Assembly: GCA_027493615.1 (NCBI GenBank)
Contig: JAOSKK010000023.1
Location: 558,001 to 622,000 of the forward strand
DNA from: Verrucomicrobiota bacterium
GTDB lineage: Bacteria; Verrucomicrobiota; Verrucomicrobiia; Limisphaerales; J093
Length of the DNA stretch: 64,000 bases
Direction of reading: 5' to 3'
The notes beneath the pieces were generated by a model. It saw only the letters and a program-made list of their open reading frames with translations. It was not told where the DNA came from and did no database searches. How positions within the stretch are numbered: the first letter of the stretch is position 1; each line of letters begins with the position of its first letter. The position numbers and the translations under genes are program-made. Shown one piece after another: positions 40,836-50,691 of this stretch.

Positions 40836-41449
40836 CTACTTGAGCGCCGGGTCGGGGATGAACAGCTCCTGGCCCTCGCGCAGGGCGGTGGGTTTCACGT
40901 TCGGATTGGCCCGCAGCACGTCGTTGACGCTCACGTTCACCCCGCTGGCGCGATAGGCCTGGACGATGGCGCTGATGGTGTCGTCCTTCTTCACCACGTA
41001 CGTGTAGCCCTTCGAGGCCACCGGCGGACCGGCCGGCTCCTTGGCCGGCGGCTTCGGGGGTCTTTGGGGACGACGACCGGCACCTGCGCGAGCTTCCGGA
41101 TTTCCTCGAGGATCAGGCGCTTGTCCTCCTCGCGTTTGCGGTCGATCTCGCGGAGGTCCTGGGCCAGCTTGCGCAGTTCCTCGCGTGTGGCAAATCGATC
41201 CCCCAACCGCGCGTCGGAACGCGTCTGGCCTTCGCGCACGGCCTGCAACTCATCGGTCAGGGCGCTCAGCCGCTTCTGCATGGTGGCGTGCGACGCGAGC
41301 AGGTCCTCCACCAATCCGTTCAACCGCTGCAGCCGCTCCGCCTCTTCCGGGGCGAGGCCTGCCGCTCGCGGCGCCGGCAGCGACAACGCCAGCAGGACCG
41401 CCGCCGCGACCCAGCCGATGAGGCCTGGTCGGATCCGATTACGTTTCAT
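40836..41449 (-). CDS. exported coiled-coil protein with C-terminal LysM domain
   Basis: The N-terminal signal peptide is IGWVAAAVLLALSLPAPRAA. A long helical coiled coil follows (LAPEEAERLQRLNGLVEDLL, LTDELQAVREGQTRSDARLG, LREIDRKREEDKRLILEEI). An indel near 41050 separates it from the LysM domain: YTYVVKKDDTISAIVQAYRA, VNDVLRANPNVKPTALREGQ and ELFIPD. LysM binds peptidoglycan, so the protein probably sits in the periplasm on the cell wall. It is about 205 residues after correction. A second LysM protein occurs at 55455. It ends 46 bases before the SNF2 helicase gene's stop region and is on the same strand. Confidence 0.8.
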
Positions 41450-41495
41450 CGCCGGAACTTAGAAACCGAGGTCCGACCGGGCAAGTCGGAAACCG

Positions 41496-44320
41496 TCAGG
41501 CGGAGGCTGTCGCCAGCGCCTGGCCCAATCGCTCGGCCAATGGTGCCCACGAGGCGTTCGCGTCCGCCGCGAAACCGCGCAGCACCGGCAGGGTCTCCCC
41601 CAGGCGTGCGACAGCGGCGGAAGGAGCGTGTCCTCGCACGTGTCCGGCACTGGCACGCGGCGTTCAACCGCCAACGCGCGGCCGAGAAGCAACGCGGCTT
41701 CGAGCAGCGCCGGACGCGCTTCCTCCGTCAACCCGCCCTCGCCCAGGAGCCGGGCCATCTTGAGCTTTCGCTCGGCCTGCGCCCGGTGGGCCGCGATTTG
41801 CTCCCGCTCGGCCGCGGACAACGGCGGCGGGCCGCCCGCTTCGCCGGCCGGGAAAAGCGGACGCGAAGCCCGCGTGGTCCTTTGGACAAGGCCGGCCGCG
41901 ATGAGGCGTTCGAGCGCGGCGTCCGTCGCCCGGTCGATCACTTCCAGTTGGGTGGGAGCCAGGGGGTCCGTCAGGCCGGCCCCGAACAGTTCGCTGTGCA
42001 GCGCCGCGAGCCGTTCGCGATACTGCGCCGCGTCGCGCTCGACGATCACGTACAGGACGGAATGCGCCCCGGCTTGGGGAAAGCGTTCTTCGCAGGCCAC
42101 GAGCGCGCCATCAATGCGTTCGCGGGCGAGTTCGGCGAAGGCCAGGGCTGGATCGGCGCGGCGAGTCGGCGCGGAAACGGGCGCCGCACCGGAGCCGGGG
42201 CGGGCGTCCCGGGCGGTGGGGGTGACCAGTTGCTGCAGACGCTCGACAAAGGCCTGGCGGCCACTGCGCAGTTTGATCTCCTTCACCTCGCCCGGATGAT
42301 CCAGGACGCTGTCGGCCACGGCCTGTTTCATCGCCAGCGTGTCGAGCATGCGATGCTCAAGGGTGTCCTCGGCGACGAGGTTGATGACGGTGACCGGCTT
42401 GGTCTGGTGTTTGCGCCAGGCGCGGGCGATGCGTTGCTCGAGCTTGGCCGGATTCCAGGGGAGATCGCAGTTGATCACCACGCTGGCGGCCTGCAGGTTG
42501 AGACCCGTGGCACCCGAATCCGTGCTGAGAAAGACGCGGCAGTCCGGGTCGGACTTGAAGGCGTTGATCTCGGCGCGACGCCGCTGCTGGGGCACGCTGC
42601 CCGTGTGCCAGGCATGGCCAAAGCCGCGGCGCTCGCAGAGGTCGCGCACCAGCTCGAGCATCCGCTCCCACTCGGAGAACACGATGACCTTGGCATCGTT
42701 GGCGCGGCATTCCTCGAGCAGCTTCTCCAATTCGGCCAGCTTCGGACAGGTCGTGTCGTCGGGGTCGAGGATGAAGTTCGTGTCGCAGATCATCCGCATC
42801 ATCGCCAGCTCGCGCTGGAGCTTCTCCTGCTGCTGCTTGGTGAGCGGCCGGCGGTGCATGAGCGAGACCAGCCGCATGACCTGCTGTTCGTGGGCGGCGT
42901 AGGTGTCCTGTTGCGCGGGACTCAGCGGCACGAAGTGGTTGCGGTCCGTCCGCTCGGGCAGCTCGGTCTCGACGTCGGCCTTGCGGCGGCGCAGGAGGTA
43001 GGGGCGGATGCGGGCGTGGAGCTGGTCGAGGTTGCGGCAGCCCACCGGCCGGCCGCGCTCGTCAAGCTCGTAGAAGTCGCGGTTGAAGCGGAACAAGGGC
43101 CCAAGCACGCCGGGGTTGAGGAAGTCCATCAACGAGTGCAGCTCGTCGATGCGATTCTCGATGGGCGTGCCGGTGAGCACGAAGGCGTAGCGGCTGCGGA
43201 GACGTTTCACGGCCTGTGCCGTCTTGGTGTTCCAGTTCTTGATCCGCTGGGCTTCATCGAGCACCACGATGTCCGGGCACAACCGGGCATTCACCTCGAG
43301 CGCGTCCGCCACCATCTGCTCGTAGTTCACGATGGTGAAAAAGGGGGCGCCGTCGGTCCCCTCCGCGGCGGTCGCTTCCGCTGTGCCGGGTCCGGCCGCC
43401 TCGTAAGCGCGCAGGCGGGCAAACCGTCCTCCGAAGACGATCTGATAGGGCAGGCCTGTGAACCGGCCGATCTGCTCTTCCCATTCGGTCTTGAGCGAGG
43501 CGGGCGTCACCACGAGCACCCGCCGCGCCTTGCCCAGGCGGCGCAGCAGGGCGCACGCCGCGATGGCCTGGATCGTCTTGCCCAATCCCATCTCGTCCGC
43601 CAGCAGCGCGCGCTCGGTGAACGCCAGGTGCAGCATGCCCTCGCGCTGGTACGGGAATAGCGGCACCACCGTTTCCTGCACGGGCCATTCCCCGCTCTGG
43701 ACCTTGAGCTCGTACTGACGCCGCAGTTCGCGCGCTTCTTCGCGATGGCGCCGGGCTTCGAGCCAGGGCGGGATTTCCTGGGAGATGCGCAGTTCGGGCA
43801 GGGCGGTGGCGCGCAGGGGTTCGAGGACCGCCAACGCCTCCTCGGGCGAGCCGTCCCGCAACCGGCCCTCGGCCGTGAACCACCGGGCCAACGGGCGCGG
43901 CAACGGGCGCGGCCCCGGCAGGACCCGCAGCGTGTCCGCGGCGGCATCCAGCACCACCTCGAGCCGGGTCGAACCCGCGGCGACAGCCCTGGCGAAGAGC
44001 CGCCGGAACCGTTTCTCGAGGTGCAGCAGCACGGCCTCGACGTGTTTGCAGGTGCCGAGGCCGTTGATCCGAAAGTCCACGCAGTCACAGGCGAACTGCC
44101 GCTGGGCCAGGTCGCGCACCTCGACCGAGTAGGTCAGCCCGCTTTGCGAGGCGACGCGGAAATTGGCGAAGATCGGGTGGCGCGGCTCGGGGTTGGTGAT
44201 CACGAAGCTCTCTTCGCGCGCCCGGAGACGGCGCTTGTTGACCTCGTCGGCGTCGCTCGTGCGCCAGTCGTGAGCGGCGGGGAGCTTGAGTTCGGCGTTC
44301 GGTCGGGTGCTCGCGGCCAT
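41496..44320 (-). CDS. SNF2-family helicase with SWIM zinc finger
   Basis: About 940 residues. Residues 75-100 hold a SWIM zinc finger (FACDCVDFRINGLGTCKHVE, C-x-C and C-x-H). The SNF2 motor follows: FPYQREGMLHLAFTERALLA, Walker A DEMGLGKTIQAI, VVTPASLKTEWEEQI, DIVVLDEAQRIKNWNTKTAQ (DEAQ box), FVLTGTPIENRIDELHSLMD, then lobe 2 with VIVFSEWERMLELVRDLCER, STDSGATGLNLQAASVVINC and EQRIARAWRKHQTKPV. Such proteins move along DNA or remodel protein-DNA complexes, and in bacteria resemble RapA/HepA. An indel near 41605 shifts the last 35 codons; correcting it gives LGETLPVLRGFAADANAS and a TGA at 41496. Otherwise the reading frame is intact. Confidence 0.88.
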
Positions 44321-44460
44321 AGAGGCGCCAGCATTCGACCCTGCGCCGCCCAGTCAATCGCGATTTGTGGCGTCCGGGCATCGGGGCATCGCCATCGCGG
44401 GGTATCGGCCGGGTGGCGGTCGGTAAGCAGGCGACTCTCCGGCAGGTCCACCGCGGCGGC

Positions 44461-44493
44461 GTCAAAAAGTTGTCAATACTATTGACTGACCCC
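44461..44493 (-). repeat. GGGGTCA/TTGAC remnant, copy 3
   Basis: On the minus strand it reads GGGGTCAGTCAATAGTATTG then ACAACTTTTTGAC. AT-rich within a GC-rich region, between two divergent genes. It has the same order (GGGGTCA, TTGAC, TTTTTGAC) as the copy at 17219. Confidence 0.45.
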
Positions 44494-44588
44494 TCCGGCG
44501 TTGGCGGGAACCTCGCACCGACGCTATCTTGCCATCCATTCACCCGGACACCCGGCAGGGCCGGTACAAACGCTGGAGGACCGACGAC

Positions 44589-45650
44589 ATGAGCGACATC
44601 AAGTTCCATTGCGATACGTGTGGGCAGCCCATTCTCGTGGACGCGGACGACGTGGGACGCACCATCCGCTGCCCGAGCTGCCAAAGCGCGCTCGTCATCC
44701 GCGCGCCGAAGGCCCAGCCGCCCAAAGCCGAGAAGCCCCGCGTGAAACCGGTCCTGGCCAAGCCCGCCAGCCCACGCCGCAAGCCGGGCGGATCGAGCGG
44801 GGCCACCGGCGTCGAACCCGTCGGGAATCGCCCGGCAAGCGCGGTCGCCGCGCCTTCGCAAGTGCCCGGCGACACATCGGTGATCGCGCCAGCGAAAGAG
44901 GTCCCCGCCACCCGGCCGGCACCGGGACCGATCCGCCCCCTGCCAGCGCCGCCGATTCCGTCGGCGCAACCGGCCGCGCCCGCGGAGGCCTCCCGTCCGG
45001 AGCCTGACCTGGGGCCCGCCACCTTGGGGTCGCCTGCGGTGGTCCAAGTGGCAGCCCTGACTCCCGAGTCGAAGCTCGCGATTGTCCGGAGCGCCCGCGA
45101 GCAGTTGGTGGATCCGGCGCGATGGATGCCAGGCGTGAACCCGCAGGGCAAGTTTGCCTACGCGGCCCGGCCGGAGGGCGAGAACCTGGTGCCAGTCGAG
45201 GTGGGCGATGCCACGGCCACCCGCCACAGTCTGATGGGCGCGATCCTGCTCGAGTTCCAGCGGCGCAATGTGATCGCCACCGCCAGCGGACGGACGGAGT
45301 TTCTGGACCGCGAGATCCCGGCCATGATCCGGGAGGTGGCACCGGAGGTGGGAACAGATTCGCCCGCGTCGACGGAGGGTCCGGGCGCGGACGCGGTGGG
45401 GTTGATGGGCATTTCGCATGCGCAGTGTCTGGCCGTGCTCGAAGGCCTGGCGCGGCGTTATGAGGCAGAAGCGCGCGGCGAGACCTCCGACGCCCTCCGC
45501 CAGGCGCGCGGATTCACCGTCGAGGAATTGGCCGACCGCGCCGCCAAGGACGAGCTCGTGACCAACACGGAGATCGTGCGCGCGGTGCATCGGGAGCTAA
45601 GCGACCTCCGCGAGCGCGTCGCTGCCCTGGAGAAGACCCGCGGGTCGTAG
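44589..45650 (+). CDS. zinc-ribbon protein of unknown function
   Basis: A 353-residue protein in an intact frame. A GGAGG lies nine bases before the ATG, which decides the start over an upstream ATG. The N-terminus is a zinc ribbon with CDTCGQPI and IRCPSCQSALVI. A Pro/Ala-rich linker of about 130 residues follows. The C-terminal domain is helical (TPESKLAIVRSAREQLVDPA, RHSLMGAILLEFQRRNVIAT, AQCLAVLEGLARRYEAEARG) and ends in a coiled coil (AVHRELSDLRERVAALEKTR). No membrane helix or signal. I do not recognise the family; adaptor or regulator is a guess from the architecture. Confidence 0.75.
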   Translation: MSDIKFHCDTCGQPILVDADDVGRTIRCPSCQSALVIRAPKAQPPKAEKPRVKPVLAKPASPRRKPGGSSGATGVEPVGNRPASAVAAPSQVPGDTSVIAPAKEVPATRPAPGPIRPLPAPPIPSAQPAAPAEASRPEPDLGPATLGSPAVVQVAALTPESKLAIVRSAREQLVDPARWMPGVNPQGKFAYAARPEGENLVPVEVGDATATRHSLMGAILLEFQRRNVIATASGRTEFLDREIPAMIREVAPEVGTDSPASTEGPGADAVGLMGISHAQCLAVLEGLARRYEAEARGETSDALRQARGFTVEELADRAAKDELVTNTEIVRAVHRELSDLRERVAALEKTRGS

Positions 45651-45735
45651 AATCCCCGCCCCGGCCAGGTCCGCTGACTGGGTGCGAACCGTGACGGCAC
45701 CCTCTGGGCAGATCCAGGAGAACCACCTCACCTCG

Positions 45736-46512
45736 TCAATCCGCGATGTGCGTAATCGTTGGCGAGGTGGCGAGGACTTCGATCAGGTAGCGGAGCTCTT
45801 CCTGGATCTGACCAGGATCACTCACGGTCTGGGCAATCTCCGCCTTCACGACCTCGCGAAAACGTTTGCGCCAACGGTGAACCGCCACTTTCGCCGCGCC
45901 TTCGCTAAGCCCGACCCGTCGCGCGGCCTCGGCCTGCGAAAGGGCGGGCACGTCGCCCAGCAGCCACGGCTTCAGCGCCGCAAAAGGCCCTCCTCGTCCC
46001 GCCGCCTCCGCCTCGGCGCCAAGCGCCGCCACGGCCCGATCCACCAAGGTCACCGCCCATTCGTGGTCAAAGCAGGTGTCGGGCACCACACTGTGCGGAT
46101 CGGGGATGGCGAGTTCCCCGGTGGTGTCTGTGTCGGTGCAAGCATCGAGGGAGACGGGCGCCTGGCCGCCGCCCCGCTTCGCGGCCCGTGCCCGGGCGCG
46201 TTCCTCGGCGAGGAAGTGCTTCACGGCACCGAGCAGGTAGGAGCGGAATCGACCGCGTCCGGGCTCGACGCCACCGAGAGACGGCCGGGCCAGCAAGCGG
46301 CGAAAAAACTCCTGCGCCAGCTCGCGGGCGCGGTCCTCGTCGTGTCCGTCGCGACGCAAGAACTGGAAGACGGGTTGCCAGTAGGCTTCGCAGAGTTCGC
46401 CCAGGGCCCGTTGCGCCTCGGCGGACGCCCCGCGCGCGCGGAGCACGAGGGTCCAGCGGGTGGGAGCGAAAGCGCGGGGGGCATCGCCCAGGTGGGTGGG
46501 AGGTGTCTCCAC
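45736..46512 (-). CDS. ECF-type RNA polymerase sigma factor of the kinase-linked group
   Basis: A 258-residue sigma-70 family protein, longer than typical ECF factors, with the planctomycete/verrucomicrobial pattern. AFAPTRWTLVLRARG and LCEAYWQPVFQFLRRDGHDE then LAQEFFRRLL form region 2. GRFRSYLLGAVKHFLAEERA leads to region 4, LSQAEAARRVGLSEGAAKVA, VHRWRKRFREVV. GTG start, four bases after the kinase stop, so the two are probably translated together. Relatives of this group are encoded next to Ser/Thr kinases. No anti-sigma factor is visible. The 3' end (SPTITHIAD) overlaps a sequence related to the 120-base repeat. Confidence 0.88.
   Translation of the reverse strand: METPPTHLGDAPRAFAPTRWTLVLRARGASAEAQRALGELCEAYWQPVFQFLRRDGHDEDRARELAQEFFRRLLARPSLGGVEPGRGRFRSYLLGAVKHFLAEERARARAAKRGGGQAPVSLDACTDTDTTGELAIPDPHSVVPDTCFDHEWAVTLVDRAVAALGAEAEAAGRGGPFAALKPWLLGDVPALSQAEAARRVGLSEGAAKVAVHRWRKRFREVVKAEIAQTVSDPGQIQEELRYLIEVLATSPTITHIAD
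45738..45765 (+). repeat. possible partial copy of the 120-base repeat
   Basis: AATCCGCGATGTGCGTAATC resembles AATCCCCGATGTTCGTAATC of the two full copies (18 of 20 positions). It overlaps the last codons of the sigma factor gene. Only one arm is recognisable. Confidence 0.35.
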
Positions 46513-46515
46513 AAC

Positions 46516-48808
46516 TCAGCGGCCGTCGGGAGCCGCCACCGGGCCCGGAGGTTGCGGCGGTGGGGTGGGGGCAGGTGCCGGCTCGGCGGCTTCGACTTGG
46601 GGAAGTGGCTGAGCCGGCGCTGCGGGTGTCGGCGGCGGGCTCGGGGTGGTTTCAACCCGATCCAGATGGAGCGTGGGTCGCGGACCGGCGAAATGATCGA
46701 GCGACGCTTGGGGGCCACGGAGGAACATGGCACCGCCCACGCCGAGGATCGCCACGAGCAGCGCGAGGAGGACCCACTTCAAGGGTGAAGTGGGCCGGCC
46801 ACCGGGCTGGTGACCTGCCCAGCGCGCCGTCGCCACCACCGCCCACCAGGCAAACGCGAGCACCCCCAACGGAAGGAGCAAGCGAAGCGATTGCGAGAGC
46901 GGCGCCGGCCCGCCGGTGGAGGAGACTTCAAAGATCATGACGGCCGGGAGCACGAGGGTGCCGCCCAACAGCAGGCCCAACGGCCAGGTCAGGGCCGCAA
47001 ACAAAGCCAGGGGCAAGCCGCGTAATCGCCCGTGCTCGGCGCGGATGTCGCTCAAGCCCATCCAGCCGAGCAGGGTGCCCGGGATGGCGAAGAGCAGGGT
47101 GATCGCCGCCGCGAGGACCAGTTCGGCCGGACCCACCGCGCCCCAGCGCGCCACGATCGCCAGGGTTGCCAACGCCAGGAGCACCGGGACCGCGAGGCTG
47201 ACGGCCACCAGCACGGCGCCGACCACGGCCACGCGTGACCAGGGTGGACGCACGACCAGATCGGAGGAGGCGGTGGACTCCTGGGCGGGGAAGGCGAAGG
47301 CGGGCGAACTGGCCGGCGTGCCCGCGTGGGCCCGGCACACGGCCCGGAGCGCCGCGCGATGGCGGTGGAGCCAGATCAGCGAGCTGATCTCGAACACCAG
47401 GACCCCGAGCCCGAAGGTGATCAGGAAACCATCGCGGAGCAGGAGGGGTGCTGAAGGACGATCGGGGGTGATCTGGTCGGCCAGGATCTCGGCCCAGATC
47501 TGGCCGGCTGAACTCAGGAGGAACAGGCCGAGTCGGAGCCAGAGGGCCAACGTTAGCCACGTGGCGGACGAGACCTGCAGACCGCGGAGCTTCCAGCCGC
47601 CGACAGCCAACAGGAGCATCAGCAGGAATCCCACGAGGCCGTCGAACAGGTTCACGGCGCCCTGAAGGAAATGCAGCATCGGATGCTCGGGGAGGGGGTC
47701 GAGGGTGAAGAGGCCGAGCAACCACAGCACCGGCGCGCCGATGAGCGCATACAAGAGGATCGCCTGGGCCATGCGCGGCAGTTGGGGCGGGCAGAGGATG
47801 AAATCTTTCGCCGGGTCAAAGACGGGGGGCCACGGCGGGGCGGGGGGACGGTGGAGGGGCGGCGGGGGGCCGGGTCAGGTGCTCGACGCTGGTCTTGACC
47901 TCACCGGCCGTGCCGTAGCGGCGTTCGCGTTCCTTTTCGAGGGCGCGGAAGACGACGGCATCGACACGCGGATCCACGGAGGACTTCTCGGAGGGCGGCG
48001 CGAAGCGGCCGATGGGGAGCTCGCCGGTGAGCATCTCGTAGAACACGACGCCGAGGGAGTAGATGTCGGCCCGCTGGTCCACGTCCTCCGGGTGTTCGAG
48101 TTGTTCGGGCGCCATGTACTGGGGGGTACCGAGGGTGGCGCCGGTGGCGGTGAGCTGGGTGACAGAGCGGGGTTCGCCGACGAGTTTGGCGATGCCGAAG
48201 TCGGCAATCTTCAGGCGGCCGCGGGTGTCGAGCAGGATGTTCTCGGGCTTGATGTCGCGGTGTAAGACGCCTTCGCCGTGGGCGAACTCGAGCGCTTCAC
48301 AGATCTTGGGCACGAGGGCGAGAGCCTGGGTGGGGGTGAAAGGGCCGGCCCGCATCGCCTGGCGCAGGTTGACGCCGTCGACATACTCCATGAGCAGATA
48401 GAAGAAGCCGCTGGCCTGCCCGAAATCGAAGACGCTGACGATGCCGGGGTGGCTGAGCCGGGCGAGCACGCGGGCCTCGCGGTTGAAGCGCTCGGCGAAG
48501 GCGGGCGAGGTGGCGAGGGAAGGGGACAGCAGTTTGAGCGCGACGAGGCGGTCGAGCTTCGGTTGCCGCGCCTTGAACACGGCACCCATGCCGCCGGCAC
48601 CGATGAGCCCGAGGATTTCGAGGTGCGGGAAGGCGGCCTGGACGGCCTCGACCGTGGGCGTGCCCGCCGGTGCTGCGGGGGCGGTAGCGGGTTCGGTGGG
48701 GGCGGCGACAGCGGCGAGGGCGCACTGCGGGCACAGGCCCTGGGAGGCACCGGATGGGATGGGACGGCCGCACTTCGGACACTGGGCGGATGGACTTGTT
48801 TCGTTCAT
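46516..48808 (-). CDS. membrane-bound Ser/Thr protein kinase with N-terminal zinc ribbon
   Basis: About 760 residues. The N-terminal ribbon is CPKCGRPIPSG and GLCPQC. The kinase domain has the glycine loop LGLIGAGGMGAVFKARQP, lysine in LVALKLL, LLMEYVDGVNLRQAM, the catalytic loop VLHRDIKPENILLD, DFGIAK, GTPQYMAPEQLEHPEDVDQR and IYSLGVVFYEMLTGELPIG. An indel in a G/C run near 47840 splits the gene. Reading on in the second frame gives FDPAKDFILCPPQLPRMAQA and then several membrane helices (ILLYALIGAPVLWLLGLFTL, FAIPGTLLGWMGLSDIRAEH). The tail is proline-rich. I treat both parts as one gene, since the membrane part has no good start of its own. It is followed by the ECF sigma gene, which it may control by phosphorylation. 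Confidence 0.8.
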
Positions 48809-48860
48809 ACCGAGTCCTTCCTGAGGGATTGCGCGGCGGAGGTTACCGGGAAAAGCGGGT

Positions 48861-49772
48861 TCATGGCTTCGGGCCCTTCTCGTACCACTGCTGGAACTGG
48901 CGGTTCGATTCGCGGACGTGCCGGCGCAACTCCGGGAGCAGCCGGCGCCAGCAGGCCGCCAGGAAGTGCGGATGCCGCAGGCTGTCCCGGGCGTATTTCC
49001 GGGTCGCCAGGCGCAGGTCAAGGTCATGGAGGAGCACCCGCTCGCGGCGGTGATCGGCCAGCGCCAGGAACGAGCCGTCGGGGGCAACAATCTTCGAGTC
49101 CCCCGCCGACCACCGACCGCCACCTTGCGGTCCGACCGAATTGGCGAACACGTAGTAAACGGCGTTCTCGAAGGCACGCACGGGCATGCCGTCCCGGCCG
49201 TGGCGCTTGGCCCGAGAAACGGCGAGTGCATCGAGGCCCGCATTGGGATGGAAGACGATGCGGGCGCCAGCCATCACGGGCAGCCGGACCAGCTCAGGAT
49301 ATCGGCGCTCATGACAGATGATCGCCGTGGCGGGAACACCGTCGAGCGTGAACAGCGAGAGGCTGTTGCCCGGGGCAAACCAGCGGCGGTCGCCCTCGGT
49401 CAGTTGGCACTTGGCATAGGTGTGCGCCAACCGGCCGCGCCGATCAAACACCACCAGACCATTGTAGAGCCGCCGCCCCGCGAGGATCGGAGTGCCAACA
49501 AGCAGGTGGATCTTCCGGGAAGCGGCCAGTGCCGCGACCGCGCGGAGGGCCTGCCGCAGCACCGCGGGTTGGAGCGCACCGAAGTCAAACGTGTAGCCCG
49601 TCGTCGCACACTCGGGGAACAGCACGGCATCCGCACCGGCTCGCGCGGCCTCGGTGGTCGCGCGCTCGATCTTGCCGAGGTTCCCGTCAATCGAGTCGGC
49701 GAAGACCATCTGAACGGCGGCGACACGCAGGCGTTGCGGGCCGGCGGGGGGCGGGACGGAAGATGGGTTCAT
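48861..49772 (-). CDS. carbon-nitrogen hydrolase (nitrilase superfamily)
   Basis: A 303-residue enzyme in an intact frame. The catalytic Glu-Lys-Cys triad is visible as glutamate in AVLFPECATTGYTF, lysine in THTYAKCQLTEGDRRWF (AKCQL) and cysteine in ATAIICHERRYPELVRL. The second half has IVFHPNAGLD, RAFENAVYYVFANSVGP and SKIVAPDGSFLALAD, as in amidases of the N-carbamoyl-amino-acid or general amidohydrolase branch. The C-terminal 40 residues (RRLLPELRRHVRESNRQFQQ) form an added helix. Substrate unknown. It lies 52 bases upstream of the kinase on the same strand. Confidence 0.85.
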   Translation of the reverse strand: MNPSSVPPPAGPQRLRVAAVQMVFADSIDGNLGKIERATTEAARAGADAVLFPECATTGYTFDFGALQPAVLRQALRAVAALAASRKIHLLVGTPILAGRRLYNGLVVFDRRGRLAHTYAKCQLTEGDRRWFAPGNSLSLFTLDGVPATAIICHERRYPELVRLPVMAGARIVFHPNAGLDALAVSRAKRHGRDGMPVRAFENAVYYVFANSVGPQGGGRWSAGDSKIVAPDGSFLALADHRRERVLLHDLDLRLATRKYARDSLRHPHFLAACWRRLLPELRRHVRESNRQFQQWYEKGPKP

Positions 49773-49846
49773 CGGATACTCCCCCCGGAGCTTGTCGGAC
49801 TCTCAGAGTCCGTGACGTTGCCAGGAGGCGAAGGTCAACCGCAAGG

Positions 49847-50502
49847 TCAGGGCTCCGCGGCCAGGCCGGCCCGAAAAGCCCGGCGGGCTTCACGCCAGGA
49901 GCCGATGCGCACGCAACGTTCCAGCAGAGCGACGTCCAGTTGCGGCAGCAGTCGGCTGTGCGCGACCCGCACGTAGGCCGAGCCCTGCGAGTCCAGAGCG
50001 TGGAGTTCGAGCCCGTCGCGCCGCCAGAACCAGACTTCCGGCACCCGGAATCGCCGATAGACGTCGAGCTTGTTGATGCCCCCGCCGGTCAGGGCAATTT
50101 CCAACACCAGATCGGGGAATTCCTTCTCCGAGCCCAGGCACCACGACTCATCCGGCTCGGCGCCCGCCTGCTCGAGCGCCAGACGCATCGTGGCCTGCCC
50201 CCGGGGACGACGTCACGGCCAGTTTCGTCGAGGTAGATCTCGAGCAAGCCGGCGATCCACTTCTTGATCCGTTCGTGCTCGTTGGAGGTGGTCATGAGTT
50301 CCAGATCACCGTCGAGGTAGTAGAAGCGGGGGCCGGAGCGGTCGTCGCCCAGGGCCTTGTCGAGGTCCAGATAGCGTTGCCAGGAAACGCCGCAGAGGAT
50401 GAACCGTTCCTCGGGGTCGGTGCCATCCGGCAACCGCTCGGGACGGAGCAGTTCGGCGAACTCGGGCGACGGCGCCGGGCCGAGCAGCAAGCTTGCGACC
50501 AT
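49847..50502 (-). CDS. Uma2-family restriction-endonuclease-like protein
   Basis: About 218 residues of the PD-(D/E)XK Uma2 (DUF820) group. The first half reads SWQRYLDLDKALGDDRSGPR, FYYLDGDLELMTTSNEHERI and KKWIAGLLEIYLDETG. An indel in a CCCGGGGG run near 50200 shifts the frame. The second half has EPDESWCLGSEKEFPDLVLE (catalytic Asp and Glu region) and INKLDVYRRFRVPEVWFW. Uma2 proteins are common in cyanobacteria, Planctomycetes and Verrucomicrobia; their biological role is not settled. The gene stands alone, with a repeat array upstream. Confidence 0.8.
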
Positions 50503-50558
50503 GCCGCGAAACTAGGCCCGACGCCTGGCGCGGGCAATCCGATTGTGCCGCGACAGAC

Positions 50559-50691
50559 TGTAGGCGCCGACGTCAGGAGGCGAAGTGGCAGACGCCGACG
50601 TGAGGAGGCGAAGGGTATGGTCCCAGGCCCCCACCGCCTCCCTGACGTCGGCGCCTACGCCCCCACCGCCTCCTGACGTCGGCGCCTACAG
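50559..50691. repeat. array of four GTAGGMGCCGACGTCAGGAGGC half-sites
   Basis: Two direct half-sites (TGTAGGCGCCGACGTCAGGA from 50559 and GACGCCGACGTGAGGAGGCG near 50590) face two inverted ones (50630-50659 and 50663-50691). Together they can fold into a double hairpin. The last unit supplies, on the minus strand, the TAG stop of the Gfo/Idh gene. Same family as 37780-37848. Confidence 0.8.

Noticed and set aside
46516-47772. Separate membrane protein gene downstream of the kinase
   Set aside because: The kinase frame runs into it across a G/C run, the upstream codons in its frame are coding-like (FDPAKDFILCPPQLPR), and it lacks a good start.
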